From Thiosymbion sp942492625 (GTDB taxonomy: Bacteria; Pseudomonadota; Gammaproteobacteria; Chromatiales; Chromatiaceae): a stretch of DNA of 64,000 nucleotides. The position numbers and the translations under genes were made by a program. Under the pieces are notes generated by a model. That model was not told the origin of the DNA. It ran no database searches and saw nothing but the letters and a program-made list of their open reading frames with translations. Location: NCBI GenBank assembly GCA_942492625.1, contig CALOFM010000005.1:62001-126000 (forward strand), read 5' to 3'. Of this stretch, positions 47,601 through 57,100 are shown piece by piece. The first letter of the stretch is position 1, and each line of letters starts with the position of its first letter.

Positions 47601-48410
47601 ATGACCACCCTCCGCGCCCCAAGAATCATCATTTTCGATTGGCACGGTACTCTCGTCGATACCAACGCGGCGATGTATCAGGCGATGGACGATATGTTGA
47701 ATGGCGTGGGCCGGCTCGGGCTGGACCGGCGTTTGATCGACACGGCAAAGAGCAAGACCAATGACGACCGCAAGCTGGTCGAGTACGTGCGCAAACATCA
47801 GCGTCTGCATCCAAAGGTCGTATCCGATCGAAAGGCGTCCAGAACCGACCTTTTGGAAGTCCTGTTCGGCGGCGACGAGCAAGCCAAGGACATCGCCAAC
47901 CGGGAATACAACGCCTGTTATCGTCATCACTATGGAGACGTCGAGCCCTTCGAGTCCGGGATCCGCAGTGTCCTATCCGAGCTGCGAGAGCGCGGCATAA
48001 GGCTCGGGATACTCACCAACCGCTCGCGGGAATTCCTCGATAAGGAGCTCGAAACCATCGAGCAGGGAACCTGGATTCCGTTATTCCACGCCAGCGTTTC
48101 CGGTGGTGATACAGAGCAGCTAAAACCCTCACCCGCCCCGGTCTACCGCGCCTTGAAAGAATTCGGGGCAGATCCCGGCGCCGATGTCTGGTATGTAGGC
48201 GACAGCACATCGGATACCGTCACGGCGAAGACAGCCGGAATCACCAGCATTTTCTTCAATGGTGCGCAAGGGAATGCCGAATGGATCAAGACCATTTTTC
48301 CCGGCACGGCCGCACACCCGCATCAGCCTGATTGCGTCGTCAAAAGCCACCGAGAGCTGTTGAAGCTCGTAAAGATCGTTTGCGATTCGCAGAAACGGCC
48401 GATCTGTTGA
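47601..48410 (+). CDS. HAD-superfamily hydrolase
   Basis: This protein of about 269 aa starts at ATG 47601. Motif I reads IIFDWHGTLVDT, with the nucleophile aspartate, but with His in place of the second Asp of DxDGT. Motif II is LGILTNRSREF, the motif III lysine is in EQLKPSPAPVY, and motif IV is WYVGDSTSDTVTAKTAG. The helical cap domain between motifs I and II is of the phosphoglycolate-phosphatase type. Substrate unknown. Confidence 0.87.
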   Translation: MTTLRAPRIIIFDWHGTLVDTNAAMYQAMDDMLNGVGRLGLDRRLIDTAKSKTNDDRKLVEYVRKHQRLHPKVVSDRKASRTDLLEVLFGGDEQAKDIANREYNACYRHHYGDVEPFESGIRSVLSELRERGIRLGILTNRSREFLDKELETIEQGTWIPLFHASVSGGDTEQLKPSPAPVYRALKEFGADPGADVWYVGDSTSDTVTAKTAGITSIFFNGAQGNAEWIKTIFPGTAAHPHQPDCVVKSHRELLKLVKIVCDSQKRPIC

Positions 48411-48634
48411 CCGACGCCAAAGACCGACCGCCCAAGGTAATGCTCTAATCGGGGCAACATATTACTGGTCGAATCGACAGACGTTGCGACTGTAAGAACA
48501 AAAGGACAGAGGGCTCGGTTCCCTGCAGTATCCGAGACCCCCATCAGATCGCATCGGGGCTCCTTAATGAGGCGTCGGTGTGTCTCGCCCACTCACTCCC
48601 AAGAATTCGGAACTGCCCAAAGGAGGGTTTTGGC

Positions 48635-48967
48635 ATGCTGAAGCGATCAGTAGCAGCTATCCAGCAACGGTTATCACCAAAGAAAGCGAACGGCGGCCAG
48701 CGGGCGTTGCAGGATGACGAGGCCCGTTCGGCTCGAAGGGGCTTCTTCAAGAAGGCGGCAATCGGCGCGGTCTCCATCAGCGGTGCCGCGGGATTGGCCA
48801 AGGTTGTCGTGGATTCGGTACCACAGCCGGACTTGCAGGAACTCTACGCGAAGGATGGTCTGGCCGGTGAGCGAGAGCTGACCCAACGCGAGTATGTGCT
48901 CATGTCCAGTGAGGAGAAAGAGGACATGGTGCATGCGTTCATCGACAACTACCGCGACCAAGGCTGA
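48635..48967 (+). CDS. Small Tat-signal protein of the FeS/NrfD module
   Basis: This 110-aa protein starts at ATG 48635 with AGGAGG eight bases upstream. It has a twin-arginine motif (SARRGFFKKA, Arg34-Arg35) followed by a hydrophobic stretch, so Tat export or anchoring is expected. There are no cysteines. The C-terminal EYVLMSSEEKEDMVHAFIDN resembles NYRLMTDEEKKEAIARLEKR of the next protein's N-terminal region, so the two may share a partner-binding segment. It is the first gene of the electron-transfer cluster and may be an assembly or anchoring subunit. Confidence 0.8.
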   Translation: MLKRSVAAIQQRLSPKKANGGQRALQDDEARSARRGFFKKAAIGAVSISGAAGLAKVVVDSVPQPDLQELYAKDGLAGERELTQREYVLMSSEEKEDMVHAFIDNYRDQG

Positions 48968-49113
48968 AGCACCCGTCAGCAGCAAGGATACGATACGCGG
49001 ATTCGATCGGTGACAGGACCCGGTTTAAGGTCGTCCCGAACATAAACAGGCTCCGCTCCGATCGCCTCTTCGCTGCCCGATTCACCCCACCGTTACTCGA
49101 TCCGGGGATCAAG

Positions 49114-50145
49114 ATGTCCAATGCAGACACCAAAGAAAAAGAAGTAACAGGCACCGAGCGCCGGGATTTCCTGCGTAAGGCGGGCACCTATACCGCGGCG
49201 TCGCTCACAGGGGCGGCCATGCTGATGTCCAATCCCAAGCCCGCCAAGGCAACCGCAAACGTCACCTGGGCCGAGCATTTCCAGAAGAACTATCGGCTGA
49301 TGACCGACGAGGAGAAAAAGGAGGCAATAGCGAGGTTGGAGAAGCGCTACTCGGATGAATTCGGCAAGACGGTCAAGATAGACGATGCGCCGGCCATCGA
49401 CGGCGTGCTTTTCGGCTACGCGCTCAATATTCAGAAATGCATCGGCTGCCGGCGCTGTGTCAAGGCCTGTGTGGCAGAGAACAATCAGTCCCGCGGCGAG
49501 CGGCAGCAGATCGAATGGATACGCGTCATTCGCATGGAGAAGGGTCAATTTTCCGAAGAAGACAGGGTAAGCACCGGCTATCCGGAGGATTTCGGCGTAC
49601 AGGTCGGCGGCAATGCGTACAAGCCGGCCGGCGTGGTCTTAGAGGGCCAGCACTATTACCAGCCGGACCAGGTCCCGGAGAAGGACGCCTTCTACTTTCC
49701 GATGCAGTGCATGCAGTGCGAGAAGCCGCCCTGCGTCAAGGTCTGCCCTGTCCGCACCACGTACCGGGACCCGGACGGCATCGTCGTCATCGATTACAAC
49801 TGGTGCATCGGCTGCCGCATGTGCATCGGTGCCTGTCCCTACTGGGCCAGACGCTTCAACTGGGGCGAGCCCGATCTGCCGGCCGAGGAGATGAACCCCA
49901 ACACCCATTACCTGGGCAACCGCCCGCGCATGAAGGGTGTGGTCGAGAAGTGCACCTTCTGCGTGCAGCGCACGAGAAGGGGCCGCTGGACCGGTTGTGT
50001 CGAGGTCTGCCCCGTAGGGGCGCGCAAGCTGGGTAACCTGCTGGACCCGGACAGCGATATCCGCAAGGTCCTGTCGACGAAGAAGGTCTTCCGTCTGCGC
50101 GCCGACCTCAATACCTATCCGAAGTTCTTCTACTTCATGGACTAA
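49114..50145 (+). CDS. Tat-exported 4Fe-4S ferredoxin subunit (NrfC/PsrB/DsrO-like)
   Basis: This 343-aa protein has a Tat signal (GTERRDFLRKAGTYTAAS) and four iron-sulfur cysteine groups: IQKCIGCRRCVKACVAE (Cys109, 112, 115, 119), CMQCEKPPCVKVCPV, CIGCRMCIGACPYW and CTFCVQRTRRGRWTGCVEVC. The arrangement matches periplasmic ferredoxin subunits that pass electrons between a quinol-interacting NrfD-type subunit and a redox partner. It is followed at 11 bases by the NrfD gene. The catalytic molybdopterin subunit usual for these complexes is missing in this cluster. Confidence 0.93.
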   Translation: MSNADTKEKEVTGTERRDFLRKAGTYTAASLTGAAMLMSNPKPAKATANVTWAEHFQKNYRLMTDEEKKEAIARLEKRYSDEFGKTVKIDDAPAIDGVLFGYALNIQKCIGCRRCVKACVAENNQSRGERQQIEWIRVIRMEKGQFSEEDRVSTGYPEDFGVQVGGNAYKPAGVVLEGQHYYQPDQVPEKDAFYFPMQCMQCEKPPCVKVCPVRTTYRDPDGIVVIDYNWCIGCRMCIGACPYWARRFNWGEPDLPAEEMNPNTHYLGNRPRMKGVVEKCTFCVQRTRRGRWTGCVEVCPVGARKLGNLLDPDSDIRKVLSTKKVFRLRADLNTYPKFFYFMD

Positions 50146-50156
50146 GGGGACATCAG

Positions 50157-51413
50157 GTGAAACGCTTTTTTCAGTTCGTCGTCGATTTCCTGCGCGCCGG
50201 ATTCACCGGCGGCCCCCTGTTCTGGGCCTGGATGCTCTTTCTGGCCTTCTTTATCGTGCTCTGGGGCTATGGCGAGGTCTTACAGCTCTACTACGGCATG
50301 ATGGTCACCAACCTCAACGACCAGGTCAGCTGGGGCTTGTACCTAGCCAACTTCGTGTTCATGGTCGGTGTGGCCGCAGCAGCGGTGACGGTGGTGTTCC
50401 CGGCCTACGTCTACAAGCACAAGGAGCTGCACCGGATCGTGGTGCTCGGGGAGATGCTGGCCATCGCCGCGGTGGTCATGTGCCTGCTCTTCGTCATCGC
50501 CCACATGGGCCGGCCGGACCGGCTCTGGCACATCTTTCCGATTGTCGGAATCTACAACTGGCCCCACTCGGTGCTGACCTGGGACGTGCTGGTGCTGAGC
50601 GGATACCTGCTGCTCAACCTCGTGGGGGGCTTCTACTACCTGTACAAGAAGTACACGGGTGAGCCGCTGAACAAGGCATTCTATCTGCCGATCGTCTACA
50701 TCGCGATCGTCTGGGCCCTGAGCATCCACACGGTGACGGCCTTCCTGATCAACACCATGCCGGCCAGGCCCATGTGGTTCCACTCGATGATGCCGATCAA
50801 GTTCATCACGACCGCCTTCGCGGCCGGTCCCTCGCTGATCATTATCGTGTTCTTACTGGTGCGCCGCTTCACACCGCTGAAGATCGCGGACGAGGCATTC
50901 CACATGCTGTCCCAGATCGTCACTTGGTGCTTGGGCATCGCCCTGTTCCTGACCTTCTCGGAGATCGTCACCGAGCTCTATCCCAGCACCGAGCATTCCA
51001 TGGGACTCAAGTACCTGATGTTCGGCCACCACGGACTCGACGCCCTGGTTCCCTTCTTCTGGACCTCCATGGCCTTGATGATCGGCGCTTTTATTCTGCT
51101 CCTTATCCCGAAGTTCAGGAAAAACCTCGCGATCCTGCCATTCATCTGTACCGCCGCCTTTGTCGGCATCTATATCGAAAAGGGACTGGGCCTAATGCTG
51201 CCCGGCGTTATCCCGACTCCCGTGGGCGAGTTTGCTGAATACGTCCCGAGCGGCGTAGAGCTGATGATCATCGGCGGTGTCTGGGCCATCGGCTTCTTCG
51301 TCCTGACCGTGCTCATCAAGGGTGCGGTGGGCGTCCTGCTCGGCGAGGTCAATTACAAGGAGACGGCCGGTCAGCCGATCGGGGTCGGACAGGGAAAAAC
51401 GGCGACCACTTGA
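50157..51413 (+). CDS. nrfD: NrfD/PsrC-type quinol-interacting membrane subunit
   Basis: This 418-aa protein has about ten TM helices of the NrfD/PsrC family, which anchor a periplasmic FeS protein and exchange electrons with the quinone pool. The GTG start at 50157 follows AAGGGGA. Conserved features are LAIAAVVMCLLFVIAHMGRP and VLTWDVLVLSGYLLLNLVGG in the first half and FLTFSEIVTELYPSTEHSMG later. It lies between the ferredoxin and tetraheme cytochrome genes, so a complex of the three is likely. Confidence 0.93.
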   Translation: MKRFFQFVVDFLRAGFTGGPLFWAWMLFLAFFIVLWGYGEVLQLYYGMMVTNLNDQVSWGLYLANFVFMVGVAAAAVTVVFPAYVYKHKELHRIVVLGEMLAIAAVVMCLLFVIAHMGRPDRLWHIFPIVGIYNWPHSVLTWDVLVLSGYLLLNLVGGFYYLYKKYTGEPLNKAFYLPIVYIAIVWALSIHTVTAFLINTMPARPMWFHSMMPIKFITTAFAAGPSLIIIVFLLVRRFTPLKIADEAFHMLSQIVTWCLGIALFLTFSEIVTELYPSTEHSMGLKYLMFGHHGLDALVPFFWTSMALMIGAFILLLIPKFRKNLAILPFICTAAFVGIYIEKGLGLMLPGVIPTPVGEFAEYVPSGVELMIIGGVWAIGFFVLTVLIKGAVGVLLGEVNYKETAGQPIGVGQGKTATT

Positions 51414-51496
51414 GCGCTTCAGGTCGAGCCCGTTCCCTGGCGGGGTCCAGCGGGCCACGCCGAGACCCCAAGTCCAGACTTCAAGAGGTGATGCAG

Positions 51497-52303
51497 ATGA
51501 AATTCGATCGAGTATTTGAGCAGACTCTGGCCGCCTGCCTTCTGTTCGGCCTTTCCAGCACGCTGGCCCGAGCCGAAGCGTCCCCGGCCGGGAAGGAGTG
51601 CTTCGAGAGCCGGGATGGAATGACTCAAACCCAGCAGCGAGAGATCGAGCCCGGTTGGATGAACGTGAAGTGCTCGCCAACCACCGGCGGTGTGCTGTTC
51701 TGGGGCGACCCCTTCGACGGGACCGTTCCCATGGGGGACATGCCCATCGAGGCGGATTATTCCCATGAAGAGACCGTCGTGAAGCCACGGGAGCCACAGA
51801 TCGACCGCAACAAGCTGCTGACGATCTGCACAACGGCCTGCCACAACGGCAGCTACGTACCCTATCCCAAGGACAAGCTCCCGCGCCCGCTCAAGATGCA
51901 CACGGACATCGTTCCGGACGCCATGAGCCTGAAGCACGGCAAAGGGGCCATCTGGTGTCTGGACTGCCACCATGCGGCCAACCGGGCGACCCTGATCGAT
52001 CACTTCGGGAACGAAATCAGCTTCAATCAACCGCAGAGGATGTGCGGCAAGTGCCACGGCCAGATCTACCGCTATTGGCGCGAAGGCATCCACGGTAAAC
52101 GCATCGGTATGTGGGACAAGGGCGGAAAGAAACGCTGGTGGGTCTGCACCGAGTGCCACAATCCCCACGACGTTGAGCAGGGAGACAGGGCTTCCGGGTT
52201 TGCCCAGTTGATCCCGGAGCCCGCTCCCAACCTACCCAAGGGCATGACCAATGCGGATCATGAGCGAGGGCACGGCGAATCCCACGGCGAAGAGGAGTAT
52301 TAG
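51497..52303 (+). CDS. Tetraheme c-type cytochrome
   Basis: This protein of about 268 aa starts at ATG 51497, seven bases after AGAGG; an ATG two codons upstream is too close to the site. It has a signal peptide (CLLFGLSSTLARA) and four heme-binding sites: an unusual CTTACH (Cys111-Cys115-His116, CX3CH) and three normal CX2CH motifs (CLDCHH, CGKCHG, CTECHN). It should carry electrons in the periplasm to or from the FeS/NrfD complex encoded just upstream. The C-terminal tail is His/Glu-rich and disordered. Confidence 0.9.
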   Translation: MKFDRVFEQTLAACLLFGLSSTLARAEASPAGKECFESRDGMTQTQQREIEPGWMNVKCSPTTGGVLFWGDPFDGTVPMGDMPIEADYSHEETVVKPREPQIDRNKLLTICTTACHNGSYVPYPKDKLPRPLKMHTDIVPDAMSLKHGKGAIWCLDCHHAANRATLIDHFGNEISFNQPQRMCGKCHGQIYRYWREGIHGKRIGMWDKGGKKRWWVCTECHNPHDVEQGDRASGFAQLIPEPAPNLPKGMTNADHERGHGESHGEEEY

Positions 52304-52409
52304 GAGCCTTGCGGCTGTTCTACTGCGGAACCGCGGATGCCGGAGGCGCACCGCAATCGAAAATACAGGAACCGCCAGGATGCGGACCGACTACCGGAGA
52401 TGACAGACT

Positions 52410-52736
52410 ATGACGATGTCCAACCAGCTTGCGACGGGTCTCTGGATGATTGCTGCATTCCTTTTCGCGGGACCGGCGTCGGGGTTGGATGGGGCAGCGC
52501 TTTACAAGGAACGGGCCTGTATTGCCTGCCACGGTGCCGAAGGCCGGGTCCCGGTCATGACCGAGTATCCGAAAATCGCCGGGCAAAGTAAGGAATACCT
52601 CCTTGGACAGATGAAGGACATCAAAAGCGGTTCCCGCTCCAATGCCCATGCAGTGGCGATGACGAACGTAATGCACATGATCTCCGAGGAGGAGATGGCC
52701 TTAGTCGCGGAATGGCTTTCGACGCTGGAGAATTGA
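52410..52736 (+). CDS. Small monoheme cytochrome c (c553/class I type)
   Basis: This 108-aa protein has a signal peptide (MSNQLATGLWMIAAFLFAGP) and one heme motif, RACIACHGAEGR, with a distal methionine likely in the VAMTNVMHMIS region, as in cytochrome c553-like proteins. It resembles the product of 53705-54040 (CX2CHG, YPKVAG, DIKSGSR/AR). It follows the tetraheme gene and is probably its soluble electron partner. Confidence 0.9.
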   Translation: MTMSNQLATGLWMIAAFLFAGPASGLDGAALYKERACIACHGAEGRVPVMTEYPKIAGQSKEYLLGQMKDIKSGSRSNAHAVAMTNVMHMISEEEMALVAEWLSTLEN

Positions 52737-52751
52737 AGGCCGCCGTGGACG

Positions 52752-53210
52752 TCAATGTTCCCACAAGGAGTCGGTGAGACCCACGATCAGCGCATAGTAG
52801 TCGTCCCGGTCCATGCCCAAAACACCGGCCCCGAACATCTCCGCGTCGATCGCGGTCGCAAGATCGCCATAGTTGACCAACACGGATTGATAGAGAATCA
52901 GCGCGGGCAACGCGTCGGGACGGTCCTGCAAGGACGCGTGCAGCGAGATGATGTAGCCGTCGGCGGGATCATCGGAGACCTGCTGGGTCGTGCCGAACAG
53001 TCCCGGCTCGATCCCCTCGCTGACAAACCTGATCTCGACGGGATAACGGGTGCACCTTCGATCACCCAGGATTTGCAGCAGGGTCCGATAGTCGATCGCC
53101 GGACCATATCTATCGCGGATCTCTGCGGCCTTACCGGCGGCGTGCTTGGATACCGCGCTGTGAATGACTTTTCCAGCGCGTTTTTTGACCTTTTTGGGTT
53201 TCTCGTCCAT
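52752..53210 (-). CDS. Hypothetical protein within the cytochrome cluster
   Basis: This protein of about 152 aa, opposite in direction to its neighbours, starts at ATG 53210 (AGGA seven bases upstream). The N-terminus is very lysine-rich (MDEKPKKVKKRAGKVIHSAV); a second half reads as a folded domain, DYRTLLQILGDRRCTRYPVE to YYALIVGLTDSLWE. No signal peptide is seen. I do not recognise it. Confidence 0.7.
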   Translation of the reverse strand: MDEKPKKVKKRAGKVIHSAVSKHAAGKAAEIRDRYGPAIDYRTLLQILGDRRCTRYPVEIRFVSEGIEPGLFGTTQQVSDDPADGYIISLHASLQDRPDALPALILYQSVLVNYGDLATAIDAEMFGAGVLGMDRDDYYALIVGLTDSLWEH

Positions 53211-53303
53211 CTGGATGTCCTGAGAGTGGTTAACCACATGGTAACCGGAAGCCGTCCTGAGTTTCGCTTCGGCCACGGACAACGAGACCCGCGGAGAACA
53301 TGA

Positions 53304-53675
53304 GTGCCAGAGTACAAGCTGACCTTAACCGAAGAAGAAGTCGAAGATTTCCGGCAGCAAACACTGAACGAGCTCGAAGCCTTTGCCAAGCAGATGGATG
53401 CCAAACCCCTGGCAATCGTCACCCTGGATGCGGATCAGAGTCAGCTTTGGGATCAAGAGGGCGAGATCGACTATCAGGACGAACTCGGCCGCGAGATCAC
53501 CAAACAGGTTACCGACGGCGTGACCGAGACCCTGGTGATCCGCAACGCAGACGGCCTGCCGGTTGCTCTAGCCGCCTTGGATAAGAAAGCCGGTTGGCAA
53601 GGTATCGGAGTGGATAAAAGACTGCGGTTCGAGGTCGCCACTATGCTGCAAATCGACGAAACCGAGCTGGAGTAG
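53304..53675 (+). CDS. Hypothetical protein, divergent from 52752-53210 gene
   Basis: This 123-aa acidic protein starts at GTG 53304 (GGAG about nine bases upstream) with MPEYKLTLTEEEVEDFRQQT. It contains alternating strands and helices (AKPLAIVTLDADQSQLWDQE-like segment, DGLPVALAALDKKAGW) and no cysteines or signal. Its start faces that of the lysine-rich protein, so the two share a control region. Function unknown. Confidence 0.72.
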   Translation: MPEYKLTLTEEEVEDFRQQTLNELEAFAKQMDAKPLAIVTLDADQSQLWDQEGEIDYQDELGREITKQVTDGVTETLVIRNADGLPVALAALDKKAGWQGIGVDKRLRFEVATMLQIDETELE

Positions 53676-53704
53676 CGCAAACAACCGTACTGGAGGACGA
53701 TGAC

Positions 53705-54040
53705 ATGAATCCTGCAAAGCCCCTGTTCCGTTCAACACTCGCCGCGCTACTGATGGGCGGCACCTGGGCGATATCGGCCGAGGAAGCCGGCGGCTCGGAC
53801 GGTGCCCAGCTATTCCAAACCAAGGTCTGCTTCTCCTGCCACGGCGCAGACGGACGCACACCCATCATGCCAATCTATCCGAAGGTCGCCGGCCAGCACG
53901 CGGACTACACCTACAATCAGTTGCGAGACATCAAGAGCGGTGCTCGAAACAGCGGACAGGCCGCCGTCATGATGGGCATCATGGCCAACGTTTCCGACGA
54001 AGAAATGCGGGCGATTGCCGGCTGGCTCTCCACCCAATAA
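53705..54040 (+). CDS. Small monoheme cytochrome c
   Basis: This 111-aa protein has a signal peptide (FRSTLAALLMGGTWAISAEE) and one heme motif, VCFSCHGADGRTP, plus AAVMMGIMANVSDEEM with a likely distal methionine. It is a paralogue of the cytochrome at 52410-52736; both contain YPK(I/V)AGQ and RDIKSGAR/KDIKSGSR. It ends the cluster and converges with rpoC. Confidence 0.91.
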   Translation: MNPAKPLFRSTLAALLMGGTWAISAEEAGGSDGAQLFQTKVCFSCHGADGRTPIMPIYPKVAGQHADYTYNQLRDIKSGARNSGQAAVMMGIMANVSDEEMRAIAGWLSTQ

Positions 54041-54085
54041 GGCCGGCATTCGTAGCTAACCAATCCCCGCATCCGAGAAATGGAT

Positions 54086-54107
54086 GCGCCGGCGATTGCG
54101 CCGGCGC
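54086..54107 (-). terminator. Hairpin between cytochrome gene and rpoC, likely terminator
   Basis: A perfect nine-base-pair stem, GCGCCGGCG and CGCCGGCGC, with a four-base loop lies in the 73-base gap between two convergent genes. On the minus strand it follows the rpoC stop and is followed by ATCCATTTCTC, a weak T-rich stretch. It may act in both directions. Confidence 0.6.
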
Positions 54108-54113
54108 AGTAGG

Positions 54114-57100
54114 TTACTCCATCTCGGAGGTATTGAGTTCCTGCTTGAGCGCCTGCTCGATGTCCTCGGCGGCCATCTCCACCTTGCCCTGGGTCTCGGC
54201 CTCCATCTCCCGCTCGGCCTGACGCTGACGACGTCGTTCGTTGTGATAGGCGAGCCCGGTTCCGGCAGGGATCAGACGGCCCACGATGACATTCTCCTTC
54301 AGACCCATCAGGTGGTCGGTGGAGCCGCGCACGGCGGCTTCGGTGAGGACCCTGGTCGTCTCTTGGAACGAAGCGGCGGAGATGAAGGACTCAGTGGCCA
54401 GCGACGCCTTGGTGATACCGAGCAGCAAAGGCTGATACAGGGCCGGGTGCTTGCCTTCGGCCGTTACACGCGCGTTCTCGGCCAACACGGTGGAGTGCTC
54501 CGCCTGCTCGCCGCGCAGCAACTTGGTGTCTCCGGCGCTGGTGACCTCCACCTTGCGCAGCATCTGGCGCACGATGACCTCGATATGCTTGTCGTTGATC
54601 TTCACACCCTGAAGCCGGTAGACGTCCTGGATCTCCTTGACCAGATACTCGGCCAGGGCCGTCACGCCCTTGAGGCGCAGGATGTCGTGCGGGTTGAGCT
54701 CGCCGTCGGAGATCATCTCGCCCTTCTCCACACGCTCGCCCTCGAAGACGCCGACGTGACGCCACTTGGGAATCAGCTCTTCCACGGCCTCGCCGTCATC
54801 CTTTGTGATGATGAGGCGCTGCTTGCCCTTGGTGTCCTTACCGAAGCTGACGGTCCCGGACGCCTCCGCGAGCAGGGCCTGCTCCTTGGGCTTGCGGGCC
54901 TCGAACAGGTCCGCAACGCGCGGCAGACCACCGGTGATGTCGCGGGTCTTGCTCGACTCCTGCGGGATACGCGCCAGGACGTCGCCAACGCCGACGTCGG
55001 TGTTGTCCGCGACGCTGACGATGGCACCCGCGGGCAAGAAGTAACGCGCGGGCATGTCGGTGCCGGCGATGTTGAGCTCCTGCTCGTTCTCATCGAGCAG
55101 CTTGACCATGGGCCGCAGATCCTTGCCCTGCGCCGGCCTCTGCTTGGGATCGATGACGACCAGCGAGGTAAGACCGATTACATCGTCGGTCTCGCTCTGC
55201 ACGGTGACGCCGTCGATGAAGTCCTCGAAACGCAGGCGCCCCGCGACCTCCGTGATAACCGGGTGGGTGTGCGGGTCCCAGGTCGCGACCACTTGACCGC
55301 TCTGCACCGCGTCCTTATCGCCGACGCGGAGGGTTGCGCCGTAGGGGACCTTGTAGCGCTCCTTCTCCAAGCCCATATCGTCGGCCACGGTCAGCTCGCC
55401 GGAACGGGAGACCGCCACCAGGTTGCCGCTCTGGTGCCGGACCGTCTTGATGTTGTGCAAGCGCGCGGATCCGACGTTCTTGATCTCGATACTGTTGACG
55501 GCGGCGGCACGTGACGCGGCACCGCCGATGTGGAAGGTACGCATGGTCAGCTGGGTACCGGGCTCGCCGATGGACTGGGCGGCGATCACGCCCACCGCCT
55601 CGCCCATGTTCACCTCGTGCCCACGCGCCAAGTCCCGGCCGTAGCAGTTGGCACAAACGCCGATGCTCGCCTGGCAGGTGATCGGGGAGCGCACCCGGAC
55701 CTGGTCGATACCCGTGACCTCGAGCGTATCGACCCAGGCCTCGTCGAGCAAGGTGCCCGCCGGGCAAACCACATCGTCCGTCCCTGGCCTGTACACATGT
55801 GCGGCTGTCACGCGGCCAAGGATGCGCTCGCGCAGCTGCTCGACCACGTCTCCGCCCTCGATGATGGGCGTCATCAGCAGACCTTCCTCGGTTCCGCAAT
55901 CCCGTTGCAGGACCACCATGTCCTGGGCCACGTCCACCAGCCGGCGCGTGAGATAACCGGAGTTGGCCGTTTTCAGCGCCGTGTCCGCAAGACCCTTACG
56001 TGCACCATGGGTGGAGATGAAGTACTGGATTACGTTCAGCCCTTCGCGAAAGTTCGCGGTGATTGGCGTCTCGATAATGGAGCCGTCGGGCTTTGCCATC
56101 AGGCCGCGCATTCCGGCGAGCTGGCGGATCTGAGCCGCCGAGCCACGGGCGCCGGAATCCGCCATCATGTAAATGGAGTTGAAGGAGTCCTGCTTGAGCT
56201 CCTCCGAGACATACCGTTCAGGGGCCGCGAGGGCACCCTTGAGGGTCTTCTTCAGATTCTCTGCCCTGATCTTATCGATATCGGCGAGCTTGGCGATCTT
56301 CCGCTGGGCGGCGGCCAGAGCGGATACGGCTTGATCGCGAAAGGCGTCGACGTCGATCTTGCCCTTCTCCAGCTTGTCACCGGCTTGCTTGATCTTCGCC
56401 TGCAGCGTGCTGAACAGGCCCTGGAGGGCCAGGTGATCATCCTCTTCAGCTACGCCCAGCGCCCCCTGACGATAGAGGCTCACCAGGCGCTGTGCCTCGA
56501 ACAGGGCGCGGGCGCGGGCGAGCTCGCCGCCGAGCTTGCCCATCATGGCCTTGGCCACCTGATCGTTAGTGTGAGACCAGATATCAACGACCTTGTTGTA
56601 GCGCTCGCCGTTGGTCACGAGACCCGACGCGTACTGGTCCTCGATCTCTTTCACCTGACTTTCGGCCTCGGCCAGGATGTCCACCTTCTCCTCGGGCACC
56701 GCCATGTCGGCAAGACCGATGGAGGCCCCGGCGCGGGTGGCCATGCGAAAGCCCATGTACATGATTTGGTCGGCGAAGACTACCGTCTCCTTCAGTCCCA
56801 GTACACGGTAGCAGCTGTTGATCAGGCGGGAGATCGCCTTCTTGCCCAGGGCTTGATCGACCAGGTCGAAGGGCAAACCATCCGGGACGATCGCGAATAC
56901 GAGCGCCCGGCCCAGCACCGTGTCCTTGACGGAGACGACCTCGCGGCGGCTGCCGTCCTCTTCGGTCAAGACCTCGCGAATACGCACCTTAACGCGCGCG
57001 TGCAGGTCGGCATGATCCGTCTCGTAGGCCCGGCGCGCCTCATCGATGCTGGAGAACCGACTGCCCTCACCACGGGCACCCACGCGGTCGCGCGTCATGT

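Noticed and set aside
56190..56522. Possible intein or mobile insertion in rpoC
   Set aside because: The segment is too short, has no splice-junction Cys/Ser or His-Asn, and reads as a normal helical insertion.
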